Below, in pieces: positions 17,185 through 25,575 of a stretch of DNA of 64,000 nt. Position 1 is the first letter of the stretch, and every line of letters begins with the position of its first letter. Under the pieces are notes generated by a model that saw only the letters and a program-made list of their open reading frames with translations, was not told the origin of the DNA and ran no database searches. Source of the stretch: Palsa-461 sp036844945. Its GTDB lineage: Bacteria; Actinomycetota; Acidimicrobiia; Acidimicrobiales; RAAP-2. The stretch lies in contig DAIUEV010000009.1 of assembly GCA_036844945.1 (NCBI GenBank), forward strand, positions 1 to 64,000, in the 5' to 3' direction. Made by a program: the position numbers and the translations under genes.

Positions 17185-18510
17185 ATGTCTCGTCTCACAG
17201 ACATCGAGCTCACGAGCCAGACCTCCGATGGCGCGTGGACCTGGCGGGCCGCCGGGGCCCGCCAACCGCGGGGCACCGTGTCGGGCGACCTCATCGGGAC
17301 CGGTGGCCGCGTCGGCGCCGTGCTCCGGGCCGAGCTCGAGTCCGGGCTCGACGGGGTCGAGGTCATCTCGGTCTCGTCGCCGAGGCCGGTCCGGAGCGCG
17401 ACCGACCGAACCCAGCGCATCGAGGTGCTCGGCGGCACCCGGCCCGAGCCGGGCGTGGTGGTTTCCCTCGCCCGTGGGTCGCGGCCGCGAGACCGTGACG
17501 GCGCACCCGAGGGCCGGGAGCGTCGTCCCCGGCGGGACGGAGGCGGGCGCCGAGAGGACCGTCCCGAAGGCGAGCGCCGAGGTCGTCGGGCCCCCGAGGG
17601 CGAGCGACGGCCCCGCGAGGACGACCGGCGGGGGCCCGGGAGGCGGCCGCCGACCACCGAACGCGAGGGTCGCGGGCCCCGGCCCGAGCGGGCCGCCGGC
17701 CCGCGGCGCGACGTCCGCCCGACCGTGTCGGCCGTCCACCGCAACGCCGCGCTGGCGGGCCTGCGGCCCGAGCAGCTGCCGGTGGCCGAGCAGCTGCTCC
17801 GGGGCGGGATCCCGGCGGTGCGTCAGGCGATCGAGGAGCAGAACGCGGCGGCCAGGGCGGCCGGCCAGCCCCCGGTGGCGCCGGATGCGCTGCTCGCGAT
17901 GGCCGAGGAGCTGCTGCCGATCGTCAACCTGGCCGGTTGGAAGGACCGCGCCACCGCGGCGCAGAACGCCGGGCGGTCAATGCGTCTCCGGGAGCTGCGC
18001 GCCGTGGTGGCCTCATCGCGCACCGTGTCGCTGGACGACGAGGCGCGAGTGCTCGCCAAGGCCCTGCAGGACAGCCTGAACGAGCGAGTGACCCATCTGC
18101 GCGAGGAGTGGGAGCGCCGCATCGAGTCGGCCCTCGAGGCCGACAAGGTGCTCGAGGGCCTGCAGGTCTCGGCCCGCCCGCCCGAGATGGCAACGCGCTG
18201 CCCGGCCGAGCTCGCCGTGCGGCTCGCCCAGGCCGCGTCGGCGGCGATGACCGCCGAGCTGGCGGTCGACGAATGGCTGGCGCTGCTCGCGGCGGTCCTC
18301 GACTCCCCGGTCCGCCGGACCGTCCGCCCGGCCGGCCTTCCCGACGCCGACGAGGCCCGCAACGCGGCGCGCAAGGCGGCCGGTCTCGTCCCCGAGCTCG
18401 CCAAGCTGATCGGTCTTCCGATCCCGCCACCACCGCCGCGTCGGGCCAGTCCCCCGCCGCGGCGCCCGCTCAGCGGAGTGAGCGGTGGAGGACCAACAGC
18501 CGGGCCTTGA
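17185..18510 (+). CDS. Uncharacterised protein with basic disordered linker
   Basis: A 441-residue protein I do not recognise. Residues 1-90 look like a small beta-rich domain (DIELTSQTSDGAWTWRAAGA, VSGDLIGTGGRVGAVLRAEL). Residues of about 92-168 are an Arg/Glu/Pro/Gly-rich, certainly disordered linker. Residues 170-420 are helical: VSAVHRNAALAGLRPEQLPVAEQLLRGGIPAVRQAIEEQN, then LNERVTHLREEWERRIESAL. The end is proline-rich. The basic linker and beta domain suggest RNA or ribosome binding, but this is inference. The ATG at 17185 lies 10 nt after a TAGCGT box; a GTG at 17173 overlaps that box and is less likely. Confidence 0.75.
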   Translation: MSRLTDIELTSQTSDGAWTWRAAGARQPRGTVSGDLIGTGGRVGAVLRAELESGLDGVEVISVSSPRPVRSATDRTQRIEVLGGTRPEPGVVVSLARGSRPRDRDGAPEGRERRPRRDGGGRREDRPEGERRGRRAPEGERRPREDDRRGPGRRPPTTEREGRGPRPERAAGPRRDVRPTVSAVHRNAALAGLRPEQLPVAEQLLRGGIPAVRQAIEEQNAAARAAGQPPVAPDALLAMAEELLPIVNLAGWKDRATAAQNAGRSMRLRELRAVVASSRTVSLDDEARVLAKALQDSLNERVTHLREEWERRIESALEADKVLEGLQVSARPPEMATRCPAELAVRLAQAASAAMTAELAVDEWLALLAAVLDSPVRRTVRPAGLPDADEARNAARKAAGLVPELAKLIGLPIPPPPPRRASPPPRRPLSGVSGGGPTAGP

Positions 18511-18922
18511 ACCCGGCCGACTCGAGCAGCTGTTTGGTCGAGCGGTCCCCCGGCAGCGCCACCGCGTCGACGTCGGCGCACCCCCGTGACCTGAACCACT
18601 CGACCAGCGCCTCGACCAGCCCCGCACCGACCCCCACCGCCCGCGCCCCGGGCTCGACGTAGAGGCACTCGATCCGGGCCGGGCCGTCGGACCGGGCCCA
18701 ACCGGCGGCGACCCCGACCACCGCGCCGTCGAACGTGCCGACGAACAGCCGCGCGTCCTCGTCTCCGCCCCAACGCGCCACGAGGTCGGCCGCGTCGCTC
18801 CGGGTGGCGGCGGCGACGAGCAACGGCCCGCCCCGCTGGTCCTCGGCCGCCGCGAGCGCCTCGGCGACGAGGGCGCGGCACCGGTCGAGATCGGGTGGCG
18901 TCGCCCTGCGGACCGCCTCCAC
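18470..18922 (-). CDS. GNAT-family N-acetyltransferase
   Basis: A 150-residue GNAT domain protein that transfers an acetyl group from acetyl-CoA to an unknown amine. Acetyl-CoA binding strand 4 and loop: ARIECLYVEPGARAVGVGAGLVEALVEWFRSRGC; strand 5 and end: DVDAVALPGDRSTKQLLESAGFKARLLVLHRSL. Its 3' end overlaps the convergent unknown gene by 41 bp. GTG start. Confidence 0.9.
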   Translation of the reverse strand: MEAVRRATPPDLDRCRALVAEALAAAEDQRGGPLLVAAATRSDAADLVARWGGDEDARLFVGTFDGAVVGVAAGWARSDGPARIECLYVEPGARAVGVGAGLVEALVEWFRSRGCADVDAVALPGDRSTKQLLESAGFKARLLVLHRSLR

Positions 18923-18933
18923 CAGGCGCTCGC

Positions 18934-19482
18934 TCAGGTCGCCGCCGGCCCCGGCCCCGGTGGCTCCTCGCGCCCGAGGAGCTGCTGGGTCCGGTGCAGG
19001 ATCGTGCGTCGGCGGCGGGTCGACGATTCGTGCGCGTGGACCGCCTCGAGCTCTTCGGGGCCGAGCCCGTCGAGCCGTCGCACCACCTGGGAGGCCGACA
19101 GCGCCTCGTAGTCGGGGATCGGGAGCCCGGCGTCGGCTCCGGTCCGGCGCGCCCTCGTGGGCCCGTCGGTCGACTCGACCGGAAGCTCGGCCGCTGCGCC
19201 GCTGTTCCCGTTGGGATGGGCGTCGGGCGGGGGCCGCCAGCGGCGCAGCTCGGACTCGAGCGTGCGGCGGCCCATCGAGATGGTGAGGTGCCCCACCACC
19301 CGGGCGTTGGAGAGGAGCCGACCGATCCGGCCGCGTCCCTTCTCGGCCAACTCCGGAAGATCGTCGGGGCTCAGGTCCTCGAGCGAGCTCGTCAGCAGCC
19401 CGACGGGGGCGTAGAGGAAGAGGTCGAGGGCGTCCTCGATGAGGGGCCGCACGCCCTGTCGAGTTCCCTCAGACGCAGTCAC
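18934..19482 (-). CDS. Hypothetical protein with conserved C-terminal helical motif
   Basis: A 182-residue protein. The N-terminal part (RPLIEDALDLFLYAPVGLLTSSLEDLSPDDLPELAEKGRGRIGRLLSNARVVGHLTI) is helical and amphipathic, with a hydrophobic patch FLYAPVGLL that could touch a membrane. The C-terminal IPDYEALSASQVVRRLDGLGPEELEAVHAHESSTRRRRTIL resembles a short domain common in actinobacterial proteins of unknown role. It overlaps the DUF4193 gene by 14 bp, so the two are probably an operon. Confidence 0.7.
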   Translation of the reverse strand: MTASEGTRQGVRPLIEDALDLFLYAPVGLLTSSLEDLSPDDLPELAEKGRGRIGRLLSNARVVGHLTISMGRRTLESELRRWRPPPDAHPNGNSGAAAELPVESTDGPTRARRTGADAGLPIPDYEALSASQVVRRLDGLGPEELEAVHAHESSTRRRRTILHRTQQLLGREEPPGPGPAAT

Positions 19483-19960
19483 GGCACAGGCCCCGCTTCT
19501 TGTCGGCCAGCTGGCTCGAGTGTTTCACGAGGAAGCACGAACGGCAGACGAACTCGTCGGGCTGCTTGGGCAGGACCCGCTCGGAGGCCTCGGTGCGGTC
19601 CTCGGCGTCGGTCGGCTCGTCGTCCTCGACCTCGTCCTCGACGACGAGCCGCTCCTTCAAGATGACGTCCAGGCTGGCCTCGACGTCCTCATCGTCGGCC
19701 TCCTCCTCCTCCTCCTCCTCGGTCTCCTCGCCCGGGCGTTCGGGGGTGGCCGACCCCGCGGCGCCTCCCTCCTCCTCGGTCTCCTCGCCGAGGTCGTCGA
19801 GATCCTCCTCGTCGTCCCCCAGGTCCGCGTCGCCGAGGTCGTCCTCGTCCAGGTCGAGGTCCTCGTCGGCCTCGAGGTCGTCCTCGTCGAGTTCCTCGAG
19901 ATCCTCAGGAGCAGCCGATTCGTCGAGATCTTCGGGCACCATTTCCTTTCGGGTGGGCAT
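19469..19960 (-). CDS. DUF4193-like acidic protein with zinc ribbon
   Basis: A 163-residue protein. Its first two thirds are extraordinarily acidic, runs of Asp/Glu such as EELDEDDLEADEDLDLDEDD. The C-terminus LPKQPDEFVCRSCFLVKHSSQLADKKRGLCRDCV has two C-x-x-C pairs matching the DUF4193 family, a small actinobacterial zinc-ribbon family of unknown role. An upstream ATG (19978) is itself part of a TATGCT box at 19974-19979, so I start at 19960 (MPTRKEM). The acidic body suggests interaction with basic proteins or RNA polymerase, but that is inference. Confidence 0.85.
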   Translation of the reverse strand: MPTRKEMVPEDLDESAAPEDLEELDEDDLEADEDLDLDEDDLGDADLGDDEEDLDDLGEETEEEGGAAGSATPERPGEETEEEEEEEADDEDVEASLDVILKERLVVEDEVEDDEPTDAEDRTEASERVLPKQPDEFVCRSCFLVKHSSQLADKKRGLCRDCV

Positions 19961-20324
19961 TTTCGCCGGCGGGAGCATAGACGTTCAGACCCGCCGTTCA
20001 GGCGCTTTGGCGCGCGCGGCGAGCGTGTGGACGCGCCGCTCGCGGCGCTCGGAACGTCTCCACGCTGGGGTGAAGAGACGGGGGCGGGCCCGGGGGTCTT
20101 TGGTGCCGTCACGTCGGCCGACCGACGTGGTGTTCTCTACTCGACCCCCCGAGCCTGCCGCCGTTGAATGCCTTCCCCCACCGGACGCAGGACGACAGGC
20201 CTACGGTCCACCCCAGGGAAGATTGGGACGGTCGTTACGATACGCAGATCGCAGAGCGCGTCGTCAAGGGCAACCCGCGCTCGGTGACCAGGGATTTCAG
20301 GCGTACTCCCTGGTCAGATCCGTC
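19961..20324. other. Intergenic region between DUF4193 gene and ThyX-like gene
   Basis: About 360 bp without a convincing gene. It contains the TATGCT box for the DUF4193 gene at its left end. A 60-codon open frame (20164-20346, TTG start) exists but overlaps the ThyX-like 3' end and has no recognisable product. I see no tRNA, strong terminator or repeat. Confidence 0.5.
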
Positions 20325-21968
20325 TCAAGATTTCCGCGCGCCGTGACGCGCGCGCCTCGATTCGGCGCGTCGCTCACCTTCCAGTCGCTCGAGGTCGCTC
20401 CACCCGTGTTCGACGTGCACCATCGAGTCGGCCACCGCGCGGTGGCCGGCCTCTTCGGCGATGGCGCGGAACATCTGTTGCGCGATTCGCCGGTAGGAGG
20501 GATGGCCCTGGGTTCCGGAGCGCAGCTCGATCAGATGCAACGCCTCGCGCGCGTTCATCTGCATGATGCAGCGGACGCGGTGCGCGAGGGACACCGCGTA
20601 GCCGGCCTCGAGCGGGAAGTCCCCCGCCATCGCGTCGTAGAGGGCCCGGGAGCGCTCGAGCGACTCGACGAAGGCGGACTCCTCCCCGGCCTCGAGGACG
20701 AGGTCAGGGACCGTGTAGCCGAGCTCGGGGGTCAGTTTCTGCCACTCGACGGTGAGCATGCGGTGCCGCTGGAGGTCCCGGAAGGCCCCGTAGTCGACCA
20801 CGATCTCGAAGCGGTAGTCGGTCCGCTCGAAGGCCCGGCCCGGACGGTGCCTCCGGTTCTTGCGGTCGCCGATGTAGGCGTGCAGGAGCGCCACCCGCTC
20901 GCCGGCCGACAGGGCGCGGACCCGGCGGAACGCCTCGTCCTCGGACAGCGTGGACGACGAGAAGCAGATCGCGGCGAGCAGCTTGTCCTCGCCCTCGGGG
21001 TCGAAGTCGACCAGCCGGACCTCGCCCGAGGTCGCCCCGAGCCGCTCGGTCGGCGCCCCGGGCACCGCGTCGGGCCACAGCCGCTCGAGCACCCGGTCGG
21101 TCTCGGCCCGGGTGTCGGCGAAGTACTGCGACCACTCCCCGCCGCGATCGGTCACGTCCACGCGCTGGAGGAACGAGGGGATCACCTTGCGCAGCTCGGT
21201 CAGCATTAGATCCGCGTAGAAGCGGGCTTCGGGGAGGGGGTGCGAACGCATCTTCAAGAGGAGCGACTCGTAGGACTGGCCCGAGCCGTAGATGCCCACG
21301 TTGGAGAGCGAGCCGGCCGGGAGGAGCCCGCGGAGCCCGTCGAGCGCCTTGGCCCGCACCGCCTGGCGGTGGACGAAGTCGCTGTCGCCGGGCTGGCGGG
21401 GGAAGCGGGTGATCAGCCAGCTCTGGAGGCGGGGCATGAGCTCGCCGTAGGTGTCGAACATGCGGTCCATGTCGCCCACGTATCGGGCCCCGAGTGCGGA
21501 CTCGAGCACGGCCGTCGGCCGGTGGTACCGGTAGTGGCCGTTCGTCATCCGGGTGTCGTATCCGATGTAGCGGGTCGACTGTTCGAGGTAGGCCATCAGC
21601 CGGCCCCACTCGAGGATCTTGGTGAGGATGTTGGAGGCCTGCTCGCATGCCAGGTGCACGCCCCCGACCTGGGCCACCGAGTCGTCGCCGTACTCGTAGA
21701 AGACGCGCTCGTAGAGCTCCTCGGCCCGCTTCATCCCGACGGTGGCGTCGACGCTGGCATCGCCCGAGATCTCGAGGTCGCAGACGAACTCGTCGAGGAA
21801 CAGCCGGCGCAGGCTCTTGGCCGAGCGCGAGTAACGGGCGAAGAGCGCCCCCTTCACCACCTCGGGCAGGTTCACGAGGGCGAAGACCGGCCCGTAGACG
21901 TTCGTGAAGTAACGCTGCAGGATGGCGACCTCGTCGTCGCTGAAGCGCTCCTCGACGTAGGGGAACAT
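20325..21968 (-). CDS. Double-length ThyX-like protein (FAD-dependent thymidylate synthase family)
   Basis: A 547-residue protein made of two ThyX-type halves. Canonical ThyX is about 220-250 residues with R-H-R-x7-S-x-R. Here the N-terminal half carries only the second part of that motif, LEQSTRYIGYD at 129-138, while the C-terminal half carries the first, LQRHRMLTVEW with RHR at 401-403. Other conserved features are YEYGDDSVAQVGGVHLACEQASNIL and MQMNAREALHLIELRSGTQGHPSYRRIA, typical ThyX C-terminal text. Long ThyX homologues exist in actinobacteria and relatives and are annotated as thymidylate synthase, but whether they make dTMP is not clear. Last gene of the tat/helicase run. Confidence 0.75.
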   Translation of the reverse strand: MFPYVEERFSDDEVAILQRYFTNVYGPVFALVNLPEVVKGALFARYSRSAKSLRRLFLDEFVCDLEISGDASVDATVGMKRAEELYERVFYEYGDDSVAQVGGVHLACEQASNILTKILEWGRLMAYLEQSTRYIGYDTRMTNGHYRYHRPTAVLESALGARYVGDMDRMFDTYGELMPRLQSWLITRFPRQPGDSDFVHRQAVRAKALDGLRGLLPAGSLSNVGIYGSGQSYESLLLKMRSHPLPEARFYADLMLTELRKVIPSFLQRVDVTDRGGEWSQYFADTRAETDRVLERLWPDAVPGAPTERLGATSGEVRLVDFDPEGEDKLLAAICFSSSTLSEDEAFRRVRALSAGERVALLHAYIGDRKNRRHRPGRAFERTDYRFEIVVDYGAFRDLQRHRMLTVEWQKLTPELGYTVPDLVLEAGEESAFVESLERSRALYDAMAGDFPLEAGYAVSLAHRVRCIMQMNAREALHLIELRSGTQGHPSYRRIAQQMFRAIAEEAGHRAVADSMVHVEHGWSDLERLEGERRAESRRARHGARKS

Positions 21969-21977
21969 GGGCAGACC

Positions 21978-24185
21978 TTAGGGCTCGGCCCCTTCCGCGA
22001 TGGCGGATGAGGGGAGGGTGCCGGCGGCCACCACGTCACGGAGGAGCAGGTCGTGGGCGGCGGCTGCCGAGGCGGCCAGGCTCGGGTCGGAGGCGACGAT
22101 TCCCACCTGGTGGACCAGGTCGGCGAGCTGGCGCACCGTCCGGACGAAGTCACCGGGGGCCATCTCACCCACGTCGCGGGCGGCCACCTCGAGCGTGGCG
22201 CCGAACGACGCCCCCCGGGCCCAGGCGGCCACTGCGGTCGCCAGACCCGGCTCGGGCTGGGCGGTCCGGGGCACCACGTGGACCTCCTCCAGGGCCCGGA
22301 TCCGCTCGAAGTGGTGCGCGAGGAGCCCGAGCCGCTCGGACAGCTCGGCCCTGCGCCGCTCCCCCAGCCGGTCCCCGGCCGGCTTGCGCCGGGCCGGTCG
22401 AGGCGTCGCCTCTCGGTGCGCCCCGCGGGCCCCTCCGAAGGCCCGCCGGGCCCGGCGCTTCTCGAACACGACCGCGGAGAGCACCCCCGCGACGATGGAC
22501 GGCTCGGCGTCGGCGAGGACCTCGCCGGAGAGGGCTTCGGCGACCAGCAGATCGGACTCGTGGTACACGGTCGAAAGCCGGCGGCCGGCGTCGGTGAGGG
22601 CCCAGCCGTGGACGTAGCCGAGCTCCTCTAAGACCGCGAGCCGTCGGCCCAGGGCCTCGGTCAGCATCTCGATCGAGCGCACCGGGCCGGTCCCCCGTTG
22701 GGCCTGCCACTGGGCGAACGAGCTCCGCAGCACGGTGTGGGCGGTCTCGCGGTCGAACCGGCGCACCAGGTTGACTGCGAGGTTGTAGGTCGGCCGGAAG
22801 GTCGAGCGGAGGTCGGGCAACGGGGCGAGCGCCACCCGGGCCGCCTCGGCGAGCGGGGTCTCCGGAGCGAACACCACCACCGCGTGCCCCTCGGCGTCGT
22901 GTCCGCGGCGGCCCGCCCGGCCGGTCAGCTGCGCGTACTCCCCCGAGGTGAGGGTGGCCCGCCCGGCCCCGCCGAACTTCGTGAAGCGCTCGATCACGAC
23001 CGTCCGGGCGGGCATGTTGATGCCGAGCGACAGCGTCTCGGTGGCGAAAACGACCTTGAGGAGGCCGCTCGCGAAGCACTCCTCAACCGCCTCGCGGTAG
23101 GCGGGGACGAGGCCGGCATGGTGGGCGGCGAGCCCCGACTCCAGCCCCTCCAGCCACTCGGGGTAACCGAGCACCGAGAGGTCGTCGTCGGAGAGGGACT
23201 CGACGTGGCGCTCGGCGGTCGCCCGGATGGCGGCCCGCTCCACCCGGCTCGTGAGGCGCACCCCGTCGCGCAGGCACTGGCGGACGGCGTCGTCGCAGGC
23301 CGCCCGGCTGAAGATGAACACGATCGCCGGGAGCAGCTCCTCGTCCGCCAACAGCTCGACCAGCTCGATGCGCCGCGGCGAGCGGACCGGGAGCCGCATG
23401 GCCGGCCGCCGGCCCGGCGGGCCCGGGGTGTGGGTCACGCTGGTCCGCCCGGCCCGCCGCACCGCCTGGTCGATCCGGAGCGCCTCGTCGGAGGGGGCGG
23501 CGTGGGCGAGGAGCGGGGACAGCAGCACCTGGTCCTCGGCCCGTTTGTACACGGCGAAGTGGTGCCGCAGGGTGATCGGCCGACGCTCCTCGACGACCAC
23601 CTCGACCGGCCCCCGCACCGAGCGCAGCCAGGCCCCGAGCTCGTTGGCGTTGGAGACGGTGGCCGAGAGGCACACGAAGGTGACGCTGCGGGCCGAGAGG
23701 ACGAGCACCTCCTCCCACACCCCGCCCCGGTAGGGGTCCTGGAGGTAGTGGACCTCGTCGAGCACCACCAGGCCGAGCCGCTGCAGCAGGTCCGAGCCGG
23801 CCAGCAACATGTTGCGGAGGACCTCGGTGGTCATGACCACGACGGGGGCTCTCGGGCGGATGGCGGTGTCCCCGGTCAGGAGCCCGACCTGTTCCTCGCC
23901 GTGGGCGATGCAAAGGTCGCGGTACTTCTGGTTGGAGAGCGCCTTCAACGGGGTCGTATAGAAGACCTTCGTCCGCTCGGCGAGCGTCCGGTGGATCGCG
24001 TACTCGGCGACCAGGGTCTTCCCCGAACCGGTGGGGGCCGAGACGAGGACCGAGCTGCCCGAGTCGAGTGCGTCGAACGCCTCGTGCTGGAACGGGTCGA
24101 CCGGGAAGTGGAGCCCCCCGACGAATCGCCGCCGGAGCCGCCCCGCGTCGCCCGTCCTCGGTTCGGCGGCGGTCCCCCCGCTCAA
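21978..24185 (-). CDS. helY: HelY-like DEAD/DEAH-box helicase (Ski2/Mtr4 type)
   Basis: About 735 residues. Motif I SAPTGSGKTLVAEYA, Ia TTPLKALSNQKYRDL, II VVLDEVHYLQDP, III FVCLSATVSNANEL, and C-terminal helicase motifs FATETLSLGINMPARTVVIE and YAQLTGRAGRRGHDAEG, then a DSHCT-like region. This is the Ski2-type helicase encoded beside tatC in many actinobacteria. Role likely in RNA metabolism. The start is a TTG overlapping the tatC stop (TTGA at 24182-24185); the open frame extends further upstream but inside tatC. Some family members are longer by an N-terminal extension. Confidence 0.92.
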   Translation of the reverse strand: MSGGTAAEPRTGDAGRLRRRFVGGLHFPVDPFQHEAFDALDSGSSVLVSAPTGSGKTLVAEYAIHRTLAERTKVFYTTPLKALSNQKYRDLCIAHGEEQVGLLTGDTAIRPRAPVVVMTTEVLRNMLLAGSDLLQRLGLVVLDEVHYLQDPYRGGVWEEVLVLSARSVTFVCLSATVSNANELGAWLRSVRGPVEVVVEERRPITLRHHFAVYKRAEDQVLLSPLLAHAAPSDEALRIDQAVRRAGRTSVTHTPGPPGRRPAMRLPVRSPRRIELVELLADEELLPAIVFIFSRAACDDAVRQCLRDGVRLTSRVERAAIRATAERHVESLSDDDLSVLGYPEWLEGLESGLAAHHAGLVPAYREAVEECFASGLLKVVFATETLSLGINMPARTVVIERFTKFGGAGRATLTSGEYAQLTGRAGRRGHDAEGHAVVVFAPETPLAEAARVALAPLPDLRSTFRPTYNLAVNLVRRFDRETAHTVLRSSFAQWQAQRGTGPVRSIEMLTEALGRRLAVLEELGYVHGWALTDAGRRLSTVYHESDLLVAEALSGEVLADAEPSIVAGVLSAVVFEKRRARRAFGGARGAHREATPRPARRKPAGDRLGERRRAELSERLGLLAHHFERIRALEEVHVVPRTAQPEPGLATAVAAWARGASFGATLEVAARDVGEMAPGDFVRTVRQLADLVHQVGIVASDPSLAASAAAAHDLLLRDVVAAGTLPSSAIAEGAEP

Positions 24186-24931
24186 CGCCCGAGCAGCTTG
24201 CCGATGGCGATGGCGAGGAAATAGAAGGACACGAGTGGCACGAGCAGGACAAGCATCGACAGGGGGTCCGCGCTCGGGGTGAAGATCGCCGACAGGAGGG
24301 TGAGGCCGATGATCGCCCAGCGCCACGCGTGCAGGAGCTGGGCCGGCTTGAGCACGCCGGCGATCTGGAGGCCGACCAGCACCACCGGGAACTCGAAGGT
24401 GAGCCCGAACAGGAACATCATGAGCAGGATCAGGCTCAGGTACTCGTTGGGCGAGAGGATCTGGCGCAGGCTGGGCCCGCCGACGTGCCGGAGAAACTCG
24501 AGCGCGTGCGGGAAGACGACGTAGGCCAGCGCGCAGCCGGCGAAGAACAGCACCACCGAGACCAGCACGAAGGGCACCGCGTACTTCTTCTCGCTCCGGT
24601 GCAGCCCGGGGGTGATGAACCGCCAGACCTGGAAGAGGATCACCGGAGAGGCGATGAGGAGGCCCCCGAACGCGGCCATCTGGATGCGAAGCGTGAGCGG
24701 GTCGAGCGGGCCGGTCACGTAGAAGGAGCAGCTGTGCGGGTTGGCCCGGCAGTAGGGGTGCTGGAGGAGGTTGAGCATCCCCTGGTAGAACGCGGCCGCG
24801 ATCGACGCGCCGATCACGAAGGCGATGACCGAGAAGATGAGGCGCCGGCGCAGCTCGGACAGGTGCTGCACCAGGGTCATGGCGTCCGGCGACGGGCGCT
24901 CCTTGCGGCCGCTCAACAGCCGGGTGACCAT
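24182..24931 (-). CDS. tatC: Sec-independent protein translocase TatC
   Basis: A 249-residue polytopic membrane protein, the twin-arginine signal receptor. Six helices are visible, starting from LIFSVIAFVIGASIAAAFYQGML. Family motifs: MTLVQHLSELRRRL at the N-terminus, FITPGLHRSEKKYAVPFVLVSVVLFFAG and the conserved FGLTFEFPVVLV. Coupled to tatA upstream (46-bp gap). Confidence 0.97.
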   Translation of the reverse strand: MVTRLLSGRKERPSPDAMTLVQHLSELRRRLIFSVIAFVIGASIAAAFYQGMLNLLQHPYCRANPHSCSFYVTGPLDPLTLRIQMAAFGGLLIASPVILFQVWRFITPGLHRSEKKYAVPFVLVSVVLFFAGCALAYVVFPHALEFLRHVGGPSLRQILSPNEYLSLILLMMFLFGLTFEFPVVLVGLQIAGVLKPAQLLHAWRWAIIGLTLLSAIFTPSADPLSMLVLLVPLVSFYFLAIAIGKLLGR

Positions 24932-24977
24932 GGTGTGGCTCGCTCTCCGTTCGTCCTGCCGGGCCCGCGTCCGGCGG

Positions 24978-25457
24978 TCAGTTCATCCCCGGGTCGGCCG
25001 GCAGCACGTGGCGGGGCACGCCCGAGGACCGGGCCGGGGTCGGCTGGGCGACCCCGTTGCCGTTGGTCGTGCTCACGGGCACCGGGGCGGCCCGGTCGAC
25101 CGGCCAGTCGTCGGAGTCGTTGGGTGGCACCGCGCCTGGCACCGCGGCGGCCGGCGCGGGGGCGGGCGGCGCGGGGGCGGCCGGCGCGGCGGGGTCGGGG
25201 ACGAGCTCGGTCTTGCTCGTGGCGGCCATGGTGGTGAGGTAGGACACCGGCGAGCGGGCGATGCGGGCGATCTCGGCGCTCGAGGGGAGGCTCGGCACCG
25301 ACTCGCGCACCTCGGACTCCATCCGCTGCTGGAAGTCGCGGATCTTCGTCCAGAATTCGCCCACCTGGCGGCTGAGTTTGGGCAGCTTGTCGGGGCCCAG
25401 GAGGATCAGGGCCACGATCAGGACGATAAAGAGCTTCTCGGGATTGAGGGACAGCAT
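24978..25457 (-). CDS. tatA: Tat translocase subunit TatA/TatB
   Basis: A 159-residue single-span protein. LNPEKLFIVLIVALILLGPDKLPKLSRQVGEFWTKIRDF is the N-terminal helix, G-P hinge and amphipathic helix of TatA/TatB. The rest is an Ala/Pro-rich tail. The longer tail resembles TatB, but in systems with one such gene it usually serves as TatA. A TAGGAT box lies 9 nt before the ATG, alongside a GGGGAAGG ribosome site. Confidence 0.9.
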   Translation of the reverse strand: MLSLNPEKLFIVLIVALILLGPDKLPKLSRQVGEFWTKIRDFQQRMESEVRESVPSLPSSAEIARIARSPVSYLTTMAATSKTELVPDPAAPAAPAPPAPAPAAAVPGAVPPNDSDDWPVDRAAPVPVSTTNGNGVAQPTPARSSGVPRHVLPADPGMN

Positions 25458-25575
25458 CCTTCCCCGATCCTACCGGCGCGCACCCCGGGCCTCCCGGCGC
25501 CGCGCCGGTGCGGCGGCTTCGACCAGGTAATCCGTCGCCGGCGGCGAGGCCGGATGACCGGGGTCGGCCCCGAAC

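Noticed and set aside
19690..19730. CTCCTC microsatellite-like run
   Set aside because: It encodes the Glu run of the DUF4193 protein; coding low complexity rather than a separate repeat element.
20164..20346. 60-codon plus-strand frame with TTG start
   Set aside because: No ribosome site or promoter box, no recognisable product, and it runs into the ThyX-like gene end.
22698..24224. Plus-strand open frame of 508 codons
   Set aside because: Antisense of the HelY-like helicase.
25137..25195. Short repeats rich in GGC/GCG in tatA
   Set aside because: They encode the Ala/Pro tail of TatA and are simple codon repetition, not a CRISPR or mobile repeat.
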